24,033 nt of DNA from Bisporella sp. PMI_857 (taxonomy: Eukaryota > Ascomycota > Leotiomycetes > Helotiales > Helotiaceae): contig JAJSPD010000198.1 in NCBI GenBank assembly GCA_021307315.1, forward strand, positions 1 to 24,033, written 5' to 3'. Within the stretch, counting starts at the first letter, position 1. Each line of letters starts with the position of its first letter. Of the stretch, positions 11,749 to 20,911 are shown piece after piece. Both the position numbers and the translations under genes were made by a program. The notes beneath the pieces are model-generated. The model was not told where the DNA came from and did no database searches. It saw only the letters and a list, made by a program, of their open reading frames with translations.

Positions 11749-13369
11749 TCATAATTTAGACGCTGATAGAGCGTTGCGTAGACCCTCCACAAATTTCCAT
11801 ATATCCATGAAAGTGTTGTACATAGGAACAGGCGCGACTCTCATTATATTCTTCTTTTGTGCAACTACGATACCATTCTGTCTTAGCTTTGGCATCACCC
11901 CATCTAAAACTTGCTGTTCAAAGCGAAGGCTCAATTGAGCACCACGCTCAGACTCATTTGGGCTTGTCATCAGCTCAAATAGGTGACATGTCGGCATTTG
12001 AAGCAAGAGATACTCAAGGTATCCTGTGAGGAGAGCTGATTTTTGCCGGAGAGCTGACATACTAGTTAGGTTGAAGACTCGGAGGGATGAGATCAATGCC
12101 ACTGTATCTAGGATGGAGGGATTAGAAACTTGATAGCCTGTTGCTCCAATGGCCGGCTCAAAAGCTTGCAAGATCTGGTCAGTAACTAGGTCGCAGTGAT
12201 CTAGGTCGCAAAATCATGAGTACTCACAGTTTTTCATCTCAAACCGATTTTGCACATCATTTCCCCACCACCCCGCAAGTCTTGGACGATACCCATCCAT
12301 CCCCATTGTCTTGTCAACGTGTCCATATTTCTCGTGTACAAATATACTACCAATAGCTCCAGGTCCAGCATTCATGTATTTATAGTTGCACCATACAGCA
12401 AAATCGACATTCCAGTCATGGAGGTTGAGCTCAATGTTCCCCACGGCATGGGCCAGATCCCAACCAACTAGAATGCCTCTCGAGTGTGCGAATGTGGTGA
12501 TTCTTTCGATCTCCAGTACTTGTCCACTAAGGTACTGAACCCCAGACAAAATTACTAGAGCCACGGAGGACGCATTTGTCTCGATAATTGAGAAAATATC
12601 TGACGTCGAGATGGACAATGTTCGATCACATCTTGGTTCAATGAAAATCATGTTCTCAGCAACATTAAATGCATGCCATTGGACCTGAGATTGTATAGCA
12701 TACTTCTCCCTCGCGTTAGCAAACGAAAATTTCCAAGTAATCAACCGCAATTACGACCAATTACTCACATAATCACTTGAAAATGTCTCTCGTTCAACAA
12801 TGATCTTACTCCGTCCCACAGAAGGCTTATAGAAGCTAGCCATTAGAAGATGTAAATTGGTCGTCAGATTTCCCATCACTGACACTTCCTGAGGATGTGC
12901 TCCTACAATTTTGGCCATAAGCTCTGCCGCAACTCGATCGATTTCGCCCCAGCTTGGTAGTGGAGAATCTTTCATCTTCTTCCCCAAACCATACATACCC
13001 TGCGTTGCCCATGTGCGCAAGTATTCATTGATGAGTATGGGTGTCTGCAATGGCAGGAGCCCTATTTGGTTGCCACACAGGTATATACCCGGGTCATGAT
13101 CCTGTGAGGTAGCTGCACTCAATGTCAGCTCGAGTAGGTTTCAATATGAATACACTGCAGGGACATCCTTAGCTACCTGGAAGCGATAATGTGCTGCTAT
13201 TAAGCGATACTCTACTTGGTAATTGAAATTTCTCCCGTAAATAAGAGAGAGGATCCTTTTCGTCTTGAAGTTGAGCGAACTCTCGTTCATTTGAGTATGA
13301 ACTTGTAGAAACTTGGAAAAGCTCATTATTTGTGATCTCGTCAGTGATCCCTTCAGAATGCATAGCCAT
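11749..13369 (-). CDS. kynureninase (PLP-dependent L-kynurenine hydrolase), 4 exons, 475 aa
   Basis: Exons (- strand): 13369-13177, 13112-12769, 12702-12228, 12164-11749; introns of 64, 66 and 63 nt. The frame closes at 1428 nt. The enzyme cleaves kynurenine or 3-hydroxykynurenine to anthranilate or 3-hydroxyanthranilate plus alanine, in the cytosol. Visible family blocks: DEKDPLSYLREKFQLPS, GIYLCGNQIGLLP, VMGNLTTNLHLLMASFYKP, QVQWHAFN, GWDLAHAVGN with the PLP Asp about 261, CNYKYMNAGPGAIG with the Schiff-base Lys about 287, LAGWWGND and QVSNPSILD. All are intact and the length is normal for fungal kynureninases. Start ATG 13369 has a second ATG two codons later. It lies between the PKS and methyltransferase on the same strand, which suggests a pathway role rather than NAD biosynthesis; that is inference. 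Confidence 0.93.
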
Positions 13370-13915
13370 CTCTGCGAAGTTAAGTCGAAATTGAAGCAGA
13401 CCACATTAATTGTCTCCTAAAGTACTAGAACCGTGTCTCCGCAATGGCGACATGGAGGTTTATTAAAAACGCTTCATTCTTATGAATGGAAAAACATGAT
13501 TGCGAGCTATGCCCACAAATGTTAAATACTTCCGTAGGACCTGAGGGATCACTCTATTTTAAAAATCTCCAGGTGAGGACGTTCTTCGACACCTGAGGCC
13601 ATGCAGTGATAAAGAGTAGAACATAAACATCGGAGCTCGAATCAATTGCTCCTCATGGTAGCCATGAAACCCCCCACATATACTTCAAGGTAGACCAACA
13701 TCAAAGAGGAGCATCAGTAACGCTTTTGTGATACAGATTGTCGAAAGTTCTACATGATATGACCCTGTATTGTAATACATAAAGATCCAAATCGACTCGT
13801 CTATGGCTGAATTGTAGAAATATTTACATTCAATTAAGGGTTTCAATATCCTCTGACCAGTGATTACACTATCCTTTTCTAAGAATTGTATAGATTTGCA
13901 ATTTAATTGGTTCGT
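13370..13915. promoter_or_regulatory. kynureninase upstream region and methyltransferase 3' flank
   Basis: 546 nt without a supported gene. It must hold the kynureninase promoter. A short interrupted palindrome, CAGGTG...CACCTG (13570-13575 and 13590-13595), is visible, but its meaning is unknown. No repeats or RNA genes were seen. Confidence 0.35.
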
Positions 13916-15013
13916 TTACATAGGACGTTGTGCGACCGTTACGTAGTGCAGCTGTTCGATAGCCACGCCAGCTGAAACCTCTTGCCGTACATCCTGAACT
14001 CTCTGGCGAAGCTGTTGCCCAGTGCCAAGTATAGGATGAGATCCCATCTTGTCCAATACAGTATAGCTAAACTCTTCCCATCCTCCAATTGCTAGATATG
14101 TGGACATCGGGCGTAGTGCTGGAATGGGCCTTGGTCTAAATTGTTTCACGTTGACCATACCCAAAACCTCACAACTGGTCGGCAGCTCGTCCAACCAACT
14201 ACAGCCTCACTGAGTTAGTGAAACCGAACAGTTTAGGTAGATGCGTGTGAACTTTATTTTAGTGGGATGGACTTACTCGTGAGCCACCCCCAAAGTCGGC
14301 AACGCTGCTTTTCCAGTGTCGTTGAAATCTGATGTTGCTATACTGGGAGTATCTAAGGTGACTGAAACAACTGATTGCTTCTGTATATTGACTTCTACCC
14401 ATTGAAGGTATCCACCAGGCTCTGTGCAACACGTCAATATCCTCTACTGCTGAAAACATGCTAGCTATGCCATACTCAAAAGGGAAATGAGACTCTTTAA
14501 TACACCAAGGTGGTCGCTATTCTTGATGGAGAGTGCAAAATATCTGATATTCACAACATCATATTTTCCTAAAAACTGATCTGGAATTGGCTCCAGGATG
14601 TCCAGTGTATCAAGTGTCACATTAGCGGGTAGCCATTTCTTCGGCGGGAACTGGGCGTCACTTATGTCGAAGCCGTCAATTTGAACTGTTGAGGCTAGGC
14701 TTCTGGATAATGCGAGTGGCCATATGCTAGATATTGTTATGAACAAATTTCTACATTTCTAGGAGAATGTTCCAAGGTATTACCCGGTCCCGGTTGCTAT
14801 GTCTGCAATTCTTGCATGAGCATCAAATAAAATGTCTGGATGAATCTGATATCCCAATGACAGCTGGTTCCAGAAATGTTGAAGGTTAAGCCTTGGTAAG
14901 AATAATCTTAGTATATGAGTCATAAAGAACGGCGAGGAGATTGAATACCGTGCGCTTGCGTGGCTACTTGTTGCTAGCCAATACTCGTTCTCGTCTGGTG
15001 GCATGCTTTTCAT
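13916..15013 (-). CDS. SAM-dependent methyltransferase, LaeA/UMTA type, 5 exons, 283 aa
   Basis: Exons (- strand): 15013-14949, 14891-14784, 14726-14476, 14421-14277, 14198-13916; introns of 57, 57, 54 and 78 nt. The spliced frame closes. Once spliced the protein reads EYWLATSSHASAR-LNLQHFW, then YQIHPDILFDAHARIADIAT running into GTGIW (motif I, SAM-binding glycine loop), IDGFDISDAQFPPKKW (motif II acidic residue), YDVVNIRYFALSI, and LKPGGYLQWVEV. This is the order of class I Rossmann methyltransferases of the fungal LaeA-like/UMTA group. Members act as biosynthetic O- or N-methyltransferases in clusters or as regulators; here its position between kynureninase and prenyltransferase favours tailoring. 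Start ATG 15013 lies shortly before the EYWL block as is usual. The first intron is a multiple of three, so its retention would add 19 residues without a stop. Confidence 0.88.
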
Positions 15014-15373
15014 ACTTTCGCAGTAATTAAAAACAATTGAAGGAGAATTGCGCTTGTAGTTCTTCTAATAGATCATTATTTGGGCTGACAAGGTAACTAT
15101 CGTCCGGATCCGCTGAGACACCTCAAAAAGTAGATACCCGATAGTATTATATCCTTCGTGAATGAATTATGTTTCGAAGTGAACGCAATCTTAGAAATAT
15201 TGCGTTTGAGATCCTAAATTGTCGCCAAATACCACAGACTAAGTAAAAGACCACCTTTCCTGGACTATAGCCTTGAAGTCCTCTCGTGCCTGACTATCAT
15301 GCCAGCGAAAGAGATGCATTTCGTTATCTTAAGTAAGTTATCCTTTCAGCGCTAACGCTATACAAGCCCACTT
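15014..15373. other. intergenic region upstream of the methyltransferase
   Basis: 360 nt between the methyltransferase start and the stop of the small gene on the same strand. A CGGATCCG palindrome sits near 15106-15113. No other structure was seen. Confidence 0.35.
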
Positions 15374-15793
15374 CTAGTTCGCGGAGGGTTTCGTTGATGC
15401 TAAATCAACCAAACCTAGCCGAGCCAAGGCTGAAACCTCCCTTGTAATAAAGTGCCCAAACCATAGCTTCTCCTGCGAGTCTCCTCGTGCTTGCCCAACG
15501 ACAAACGTCCAATATCCTATACGCAAAGTGGTGGAAATGACCTCACAGCGTCTATTCCAATCAGTACGCGCATGCCACATTCGACATTGGTGCCATGCTT
15601 TTTGACACAGCTGCATAATGTTCTACATGATAGGGTTGAGCGGCTTTTCAATCTACACAATGTACATCAAAGGAAAATCATGGCCATCAGCAATTAATTC
15701 TTCGATGCGCGACCAACCTGGTTCGTTGCAACTCAGAGACTGATCAAAGGTTTTCATGATACTCCACAGTTTAAAGAAGGTAGACAGCAGCAT
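15374..15793 (-). CDS. small unknown protein or gene remnant, about 127 aa, weak model
   Basis: Proposed exons (- strand): 15793-15659 and 15622-15374, with a 36-nt intron (GTGTAG...TGTAG) that is unusually short. The second exon is an 80-residue frame that looks coding: QLCQKAWHQCRMWHARTDWN, RRCEVISTTLRIGYWTFVVG, EKLWFGHFITREVSALARLG. It is rich in Trp and Arg and has no membrane segment. I recognise no family. Upstream, at about 15851-15966, another - strand stretch (NYSPLVLKEAERMIGQQYS) could be a further exon, but I could not join it in phase. The gene may therefore be longer, mis-modelled or decayed. It is divergent from the prenyltransferase with about 250 nt between them, so the two could share a promoter. 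Confidence 0.35.
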
Positions 15794-16040
15794 CTATAAC
15801 AACTCGGGAATAGAAGATTTCTAGCGAAGGCCGTGCCTACCTATAGGGAGTGACCGCTGAATACTGCTGACCAATCATCCTCTCCGCCTCCTTCAGGACT
15901 AGAGGCGAGTAATTCTTTTGACCTTGCTCCTCAGCATTATATGTTTTTATCCCGAATGCTATAAACTCAAGTCATTTGCCAGGCGCTTCGTAAAGTGAAA
16001 TCGAAAATCAAGTCTTTTTTGTCTTATTATTTCGTTCATA

Positions 16041-16964
16041 ATGGCATCTATTGCTGATTTCTCTGTTTTCTCTTCATCACAGTTCTTACAAGACATAAAA
16101 AAGACTGCTCAATCTATTGGTGCCCCTTACTCGGAGGCTGCAACTCTCACGGTCATCAAAATCTACGAGGATTGCTTCAAAGAAGGAGCGGTAATATGGC
16201 GCACAACAAACCGGCCCGACGACCGTTTAAACTACCGATTCTATGCCCGTAAGCGGATTGATACAATATCCATATCCACTCAAGCGGGTTTTCTTGAGAA
16301 AGGCAATCATATGGCACGACTGGTGACCTCGTGGAGCACGCTTTATAACGGCGATACAGAACAGTGGTGCGATTTCGACGCTGAGATAGGGCTTGCAAAG
16401 AATTGGGTTAATCTAAGGGGTCGACGACAGGTGGATGATATATTGGCCGCAGAGGAGGTCCCAGAAGCTGTTCGTGCTAATGGGCCAACTTTCCACAACC
16501 TGGGCTTAGAGCTCGTTCGATTCCTTGCGGTCGACTATGCTTCCAGCACATTAAACCTTTATTTCACAGCACCAGGACCAGTATCTGAGCAACAGGCTAC
16601 CCAGTATGTAGAACTAGCACAGTCGCCCCCTCCTACGAAGGAAGAGTTCCAGGATATGTGCGACTTCCTAAATCCGAAGGGTTTTGCTTTTGCTGTCACT
16701 ATGGAATACGCGACTGGCAAAATCACCAGAGTGGCCTTTTATGCTTTGGATATGCCTTCAAAGAAGCTTCCTACTGTGAATGACAAAGTTCGCAAGTTTT
16801 TCTCAGAGGCCCCATCATATGATCAAGTACAAACCAGAAACATTGCTTGGTCGTATGGGAAAGGAGGCAACAAGTATATGAAAGCTGAATGCAGTTATTG
16901 TGGAGGACTTGCTGCTCTTTTGAAGGATGTTGGAGCCCCTACTGGTGCTCCTGTGACTTCTTGA
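16041..16964 (+). CDS. aromatic prenyltransferase, CloQ/NphB (ABBA, PTase_Orf2) family, 307 aa
   Basis: A single uninterrupted frame from ATG 16041 to TGA 16962-16964. Conserved blocks run the full length: TAQSIGAPYSEAATL, GAVIWRTTNRPDDRLNYRFY, QWCDFDAEIGLAKNWVNLRG, GPTFHNLGLELVRFLAVDY, DFLNPKGFAFAVTMEYATGK, APSYDQVQTRNIAWSYGKGG and KYMKAECSYCGG. These match the family including bacterial NphB/CloQ and the fungal homologues reported from Aspergillus terreus, Botryotinia and Sclerotinia (PtfAt, PtfBf, PtfSs), which prenylate dihydroxynaphthalenes. There is no NDxxD motif, as expected for this family. It is soluble, with no signal peptide. It likely transfers a prenyl group from DMAPP (or a longer donor) to the aromatic polyketide; the acceptor is inferred. 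It lacks introns, unlike the larger neighbouring genes, which fits an origin by transfer from bacteria. Confidence 0.93.
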   Translation: MASIADFSVFSSSQFLQDIKKTAQSIGAPYSEAATLTVIKIYEDCFKEGAVIWRTTNRPDDRLNYRFYARKRIDTISISTQAGFLEKGNHMARLVTSWSTLYNGDTEQWCDFDAEIGLAKNWVNLRGRRQVDDILAAEEVPEAVRANGPTFHNLGLELVRFLAVDYASSTLNLYFTAPGPVSEQQATQYVELAQSPPPTKEEFQDMCDFLNPKGFAFAVTMEYATGKITRVAFYALDMPSKKLPTVNDKVRKFFSEAPSYDQVQTRNIAWSYGKGGNKYMKAECSYCGGLAALLKDVGAPTGAPVTS

Positions 16965-17661
16965 GGTGAGGCAGAATCTTGTCACATATTCACTGCTTGT
17001 TTTTTTAGATGTTCGAAACGCTATTAGGTTGATGCTTTCAATTATCCTTAGGTAGAGTTTGAACATGTGAATCCTCTAGGCTAGACAGTTAAAGCAGCTG
17101 GCCTTAGACAGCATGATACTCGCCGTAGACCCATGTCAACTATGACTCAAGTAATCTAAAATCGATCTTTGCCCAAGATATTTCCGGGTTAACTGTATTT
17201 TATGCTTATTTAGTTAACACATGGTGTAGTAGAGTCAGAATCCACAAGCAGATGAATTTACTCTGTTCCTCTCCAAGGCATTAAGTTTCAAGAATTCTTC
17301 AAGATGTAGATTATAACCCACGAGATATACTTGGCCAGGTCTCTCGAGCCATAAATGCTAAATTTCTGAGTTGTGCAAGTTCTGTAGCCTAAATTGACTA
17401 TATGGCTACTTGTGGATAAGCTTGGGCAACCGCCTTCACACTATCTCCAGAATTTTTACGTATGGAGAATAAAAAATGTTGTGGAGTGCTATTATCAGAC
17501 CATAGCCTTATTCGCTGTAAAGAGAGCTGAACCCAGAGACCTCGCACCTGCATCATCGCTTGCATGCTTGCACAATGTGCAGGACGTTAGCGATATCTCT
17601 AGTCCATCTTAGTACTAAATCTATTTAGTGATTTCCTGTTTGTTGTTAGCATGCAGGTATA
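16965..17661. other. intergenic region 3' of the prenyltransferase
   Basis: 697 nt of moderately AT-rich DNA with no supported gene. A 72-codon + frame at 17394-17612 has no recognisable motif and is probably chance. No RNA gene was seen. Confidence 0.4.
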
Positions 17662-18342
17662 ATATAACGACCAACGTGCAACAACGCAAAATAGGGTAAT
17701 AAAATATAACAATTGATCAAATTTCAAATGGCAATTAGAAATCAGCTATCAGTTTACAGAAGCACTTAACCAAAAAATATCAAAATAATACGTTTCTAGC
17801 TGACTTTCCTGGCCGACTAATTTAGCTAGTATAACTAACATTTCTGGCGAACCTTTTTAGCAAACCGTTATAGTTATATTAAAATACAGGTGTATTGTAA
17901 AAAGCTGTTGTATTGTATTAATAAAAATCAAGATGTTTTCGAAAAGGAAGGTAATATTTGCAAGAAATAAAGAAAAGGCATATAAAAAAGAGTTACGTAA
18001 AGAAAAGTTATGTAAAGAAAAGTTATGTAAAGGAAAGTCATGTAAAGGAGAGTCATGTGTGGCTTTCCTTTCCTCTCTGTGAATATTGCCCCTTTTTCAA
18101 AATAATTTCTTTCATGTTTTTATTGTTACTCAACTATAATATAACTAGCAAGAAACGTTAGCCAAAAATGTTACACGAGCTAAATTAGTTGGCCAGGAAA
18201 GTCAGCTAAAAACGTATTGTTTTGATATTTTTTGGTTAAGTGCTTCTGTAAACTGATAGCTGATTTCTATTGCCATTTGAAATTTGATCAATTGTTATAT
18301 TCTATTACCCTACTTTGCGTTGTTGGCCGTTGGCCGTTATAT
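17662..18342. mobile_element. inverted-repeat element (MITE-like), about 680 bp with about 180-bp arms
   Basis: The left arm (17662 to about 17845) and right arm (about 18160 to 18342) are inverted copies with roughly ten differences, most of them C/T or G/A transitions. The outer ends read ATATAACGRCCAACG. Shared inner blocks include ACAATTGATCAAATTTCAAA, AGCACTTAACCAAAAAATAT and AGCTGACTTTCCTGGCC. The centre holds a 15-bp tandem array and no transposase. A clean target duplication could not be read; a TA inside the outer ATATAACG is possible. The right end lies 259 bp before the P450 ATG, so the element forms part of the P450 upstream region. It could also fold into a long hairpin if transcribed. 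Confidence 0.8.
17991..18058. repeat. 15-bp tandem repeat, about 4.5 copies
   Basis: Units agttacgtaaagaaa, agttatgtaaagaaa, agttatgtaaaggaa and agtcatgtaaaggag plus a partial copy. Changes between units are A/G and C/T transitions that accumulate from left to right. The + frame through the array reads a five-residue repeat (KKSYV/KESHV), but it lies within the inverted-repeat element and is unlikely to be a gene. Confidence 0.85.
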
Positions 18343-18601
18343 CATGCCATATTAGGCTCAATATTGACTTTATATCTGTTAAATCATGATGCAAAAGGAA
18401 TATCATTCGTGGAAATTTTGCTCTGTCCGCTACTTGCATCATGGGTCACCATGACCTCTGCTATAAGTTCGTCTGGGTTTATCAAAGAGTTACACTCCAA
18501 CACCAAAGCAGATACATATATTGAGATTCCGAGCGACGCGGGTTAGGACAATAAGTAATTATTCCAGTTGGCGGGCACAGGCTGCCCTTGGAAGAGCCAT
18601 C

Positions 18602-20308
18602 ATGTTCTTTTCGACAGCTGATCTATTATCTCTTGCAAACTTTCAACTCTTAATGCCACTTGGGCTTCTCGCCTACATCGCCGGTGTTGCAATTTACCGA
18701 CTCTACTTCAGCCCTATTGCGCATATTCCGGGTCCGAAGCTTGCTGCACTCACCCAGTGGTATGAGGCGTACTACAACCTTTATCTCGATGGGCAATTCA
18801 CATTTCATATCACCAAACTCCACAAAATATATGGTAATGTGTTCCTGGGGCAAAAAATACAAATATCAATAAAGTCATCGCAGGTCCAGTAATCCGCATC
18901 AACCCATGGGAAGTTCACATTAATGATCCCGAATACTTTGACACCATTTACTCTGCGAAACCTTTCTCCAAAGTCAAATGGCATTCAACTTGGAACATGT
19001 CCCCGAAATCTAGTCTTTCCACAATAGAGCACTCCCACCATCGCGCTCGCCGTGCAGCTTTTAATCCATTCTTCTCGAAGCTTGCCATTAACCGGTTCGC
19101 CCCCGAGATTCAAGCTCGAGCTTCTGCGCTCTGTAAAAAGATTAACTTAGACTTCAGTGGGAGGACAATGAATTTGGGTTTGGCTCTGGGGGGTTTTGCC
19201 ACAGATGTCATCTTAGAATACTGCTTTGCGACCGACTTCAATTGCTTAGACGCAAAAGACTTTGATGCGCCGTTTCCGAAAGCTATAGAAGCATTGTCAT
19301 CCAAGAGTCATTTCACCATGCATTTCCCTTGGATCGCAAATTCCTTGACAAAACTGCCAGACTGGCTAATGAACACATTAAATCCGGGCTTAGCGTCATT
19401 TTCCAATTTTCAAAAGGTCCGTTGATCAAGAGTTGATAGTTCAAATAAGGTAAGCTAATAATGACCAAAAGGACATGAACCTGCAAATCAAGGGAACCAT
19501 GACGAATAGCACTTATACCAGTAAAAGAACTACGATATTCCAAGAAATCCTGGCTAGTAATACTCTTCCAGCTCAAGAGAAAACGCTTTCACGCCTCCAA
19601 GATGAAGGTGTCACGCTCGTAGGAGCGGGAATCCATACGGTCAGGTGGTCAGTCAGTCTAATGTGTTTCTACATCTTGAGTGAGCCAGAAATCTTCCAGC
19701 ATCTTCGAGAAGAGCTGGATGTAGTCTGGCCGGATATTGAAAACCCACCAACCCTAAAGGAGCTAGAGCAGTTACCTTATCTGACAGCCATAATTCAAGA
19801 AGGTGAGTGTTCCAGGATTATCAGAACATATACTTCAGATTGACTAAAAATCACTATAGGACTTCGTCTCTCTAATGGTGTGGCCTCTCGAAGCCCTCGG
19901 ACAGCGCATCAGCATTTGTGGTACAAGTCATTCAAAATACCATCCGGAACTCCTGTTTCTCTGACTTTCTATCACATACATCAGAACGAAACTATCTTTC
20001 CTTCACCCGAAATTTTTATTCCTAATCGTTGGCTCCCAGATAGGGTCACCGGGGAAATGCCCGTTGGACCAATAGACAAGAAATTATTGACAAGATACCT
20101 GGTTGGATTTGGAAGAGGGACCAGGCAATGTGCGGGTCTAAATCTGGCATACGCAGAAATTTACATTTTGCTTGCCAATTTGTTTCGTTGTTGCGAGATG
20201 GAGTTGTTCGAGACGAGCGAGAGAGATGTAAGATTTTACCGCGATCATGTTGTAGCTGCTGCAAGGCCTGAGTCTAGCGGCTTACGTGTCTTCATAAAAG
20301 AAGCATAA
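18602..20308 (+). CDS. cytochrome P450 monooxygenase, 4 exons, 514 aa
   Basis: Exons 18602-18833, 18884-19416, 19472-19802, 19860-20308; introns of 50, 55 and 57 nt. The frame closes at 1545 nt. ATG 18602 is chosen because it precedes the membrane anchor LLMPLGLLAYIAGVAIYRLY and the Pro hinge HIPGPKLAALTQWYE, placing it on the ER. I-helix: GVTLVGAGIHTVRWS (AGxxT). K-helix ExxR: E-GLR is formed across intron 3. PNRW replaces the PERF motif. Heme loop: FGRGTRQCAGLNLAYAE with the Cys ligand. The N-terminal pattern (YGPVIRINPWEVHINDPEYF) resembles fungal P450s annotated as trichodiene-oxygenase or benzoate-hydroxylase types; I do not assign a CYP number. It needs a P450 reductase from elsewhere. 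It probably hydroxylates or couples the cluster product; the substrate is unknown. Confidence 0.93.
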
Positions 20309-20911
20309 TATAATAGCTTCAAAATGTGGTGTTGTTGTACAAAAATCATGAGCAGTGTAGCCAGTAGTGTGGCCTTAAAAATATCACGGCGTAAATTACA
20401 GTACGGTAGGCCGTAATAGGGCTCGTGATAAGGATACGCCTCTAATAATTGTCGACCGGTATTAACCCTTAAAAGTATTAACAATAATACTGCACTATTA
20501 ACTAATAAACTAGTTTTTTTTTTTTAATATAATTTATTAGTTTATTGCCGCTTTTTTAAATAGGTAAAAAAAAATTATATGTTTTTTACTGTTAAAAAGT
20601 GGAGCATTTGCTTTATATTATAGTATTAAACGTACTCGAATCGTGTGGATATTATAGAGTTAAACGTTATTTAAAAGTAGGCTTATTTTTTTATTTTATA
20701 GAATTAAACGTAACCGAATCGTAGCTTAACTGCAAGCGAATACACAGACTAACACTTTAAATTATAGAATTAAACGAAAGCAATTTCTGTACAAACTTTA
20801 ATCGAAGCTATATAAAATCAATTTAAAATATACGTTTGTTCGCGACTCGGTCGTGTATAATTCGCGTTTACGAAGCTTTTTATTTTACATCAAATATAAG
20901 CTATTTGCTTT

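Noticed and set aside
11507..11938. 143-codon + frame
   Set aside because: Consists of a repeated Leu-Phe-Ile-Tyr stretch from the TTAT microsatellite plus antisense of the kynureninase last exon.
13141..13404. 87-codon - frame upstream of kynureninase exon 2
   Set aside because: Different frame from the kynureninase first exon (13369-13177), which matches the family N-terminus and splices in phase.
14259..14459. 66-codon - frame inside the methyltransferase
   Set aside because: Shadow frame: splicing out 14422-14475 gives LLKPGGYLQWVEV in another frame, which fits the family.
14465..14476. A 26-nt intron or a deletion in the methyltransferase before the PGGY block
   Set aside because: A normal 54-nt intron (14422-14475) restores LLKPGGYLQW exactly, so no damage is needed.
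17958..18161. 67-codon + frame with KKSYV repeats
   Set aside because: Product of the 15-bp tandem array inside an inverted-repeat element; no start context or homologue.
18232..18546. 104-codon + frame before the P450
   Set aside because: Half of it lies in the right arm of the inverted-repeat element; no motif.
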